Origin: an archaeon
Lineage (GTDB): Archaea > Nanobdellota > Nanobdellia > Woesearchaeales > GW2011-AR9
Direction: 5' to 3'
DNA: 5,935 nucleotides
NCBI GenBank assembly: GCA_023266155.1
Contig: JAHFRS010000072.1
Location: 1 to 5,935 of the forward strand
Shown here: in pieces, positions 5,865-5,935 of the stretch
Position numbering within the stretch: position 1 is the stretch's first letter
Layout: every line of letters begins with the position of its first letter
The notes under the pieces: model-generated
Database searches by the model: none
Seen by the model: the letters and a program-made list of their open reading frames with translations, nothing else
Told to the model about the DNA's origin: nothing
Made by a program: the position numbers and the translations under genes

Positions 5865-5935
5865 TTATTGCGTCTTATCCTGCCCCGGCACATACAGTTT
5901 TACCTGAGGCTGCAATGGCACGCTTGCTTGCACAC
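5865..5935 (-). CDS. 3' end of an upstream gene (partial, about 22 codons)
   Basis: Read on the minus strand from 5933, one frame gives VQASVPLQPQVKLYVPGQDK, then Thr-Gln and a TAA at 5867-5865. The composition is normal for a protein C-terminus and the direction matches every other gene here. A second minus-strand frame is also open to a stop about 10 nt earlier (5877-5875) but gives an Ala/Gly/Cys-rich peptide that looks less natural. The product cannot be identified from so few residues. The stop is followed after one base by a run of five T (5863-5859), a possible archaeal-type 3' end. Confidence 0.45.
   Translation of the reverse strand, partial: VQASVPLQPQVKLYVPGQDKTQ

Noticed and set aside
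5852..5881. Plus-strand TTGACA with an 18-bp spacer and TATCCT, resembling a sigma-70 promoter
   Set aside because: The -10 matches only 4 of 6, it would read antisense into the upstream gene end, and no plus-strand gene is visible after it.
1..5935. CRISPR array, tRNA, insertion sequence or attachment site
   Set aside because: No regularly spaced repeats, cloverleaf-like segments, transposase motifs or long terminal repeats were seen on either strand.

Overview
This window carries a single-direction gene block read entirely on the minus strand, so the biological order runs from high to low coordinates. From the right edge it holds: the last ~22 codons of a probable upstream gene (5935-5865); a 200-nt intergenic region with small repeats and a candidate promoter; a 366-aa soluble coiled-coil protein (5664-4564); a 64-nt AT-rich gap with four T-runs on the coding strand; then four tightly coupled genes. 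These four are a classical AAA ATPase with an unrecognised N-terminal half (4499-2970), a second P-loop ATPase resembling the helicase-like module that accompanies some mobile-element primases (2973-1630), a small transglutaminase-fold cysteine enzyme with an intact Cys-His-Asp triad (1623-919), and an alpha-helical protein of unknown function that leaves the window at the left edge (938-<1).

The junctions from the AAA gene onward are a 4-nt ATGA overlap, a 6-nt gap and a 20-nt overlap. Each start has a GAGG-type ribosome binding site inside or at the end of the preceding gene, which indicates one mRNA and translational coupling. The coiled-coil gene has its own strong GGAGG site and lies just upstream. 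The T-runs between it and the AAA gene could end its transcript, or they could simply be part of a promoter for the four-gene operon.

Organism: base composition is moderate (roughly mid-40s % GC by eye). TAA and TGA both act as stops, so the code is standard, and Shine-Dalgarno sites are clear. The T-runs after two stop codons have no preceding hairpin, and TATA-like elements sit about 25-30 nt ahead of short leaders. This fits an archaeon (for example a DPANN lineage such as Woesearchaeota) somewhat better than a bacterium, but that is inference. A candidate-phylum bacterium remains possible.

Function: I recognise folds but not a named system. A scaffold-like coiled-coil protein, two different ATPases, one protease/transglutaminase-fold enzyme and a helical partner suggest an ATP-driven cytoplasmic assembly that remodels a substrate and ends in a cysteine-enzyme step. 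None of the complete proteins shows a signal peptide or membrane segment. No tRNA, rRNA, CRISPR array, transposase or insertion sequence is visible.
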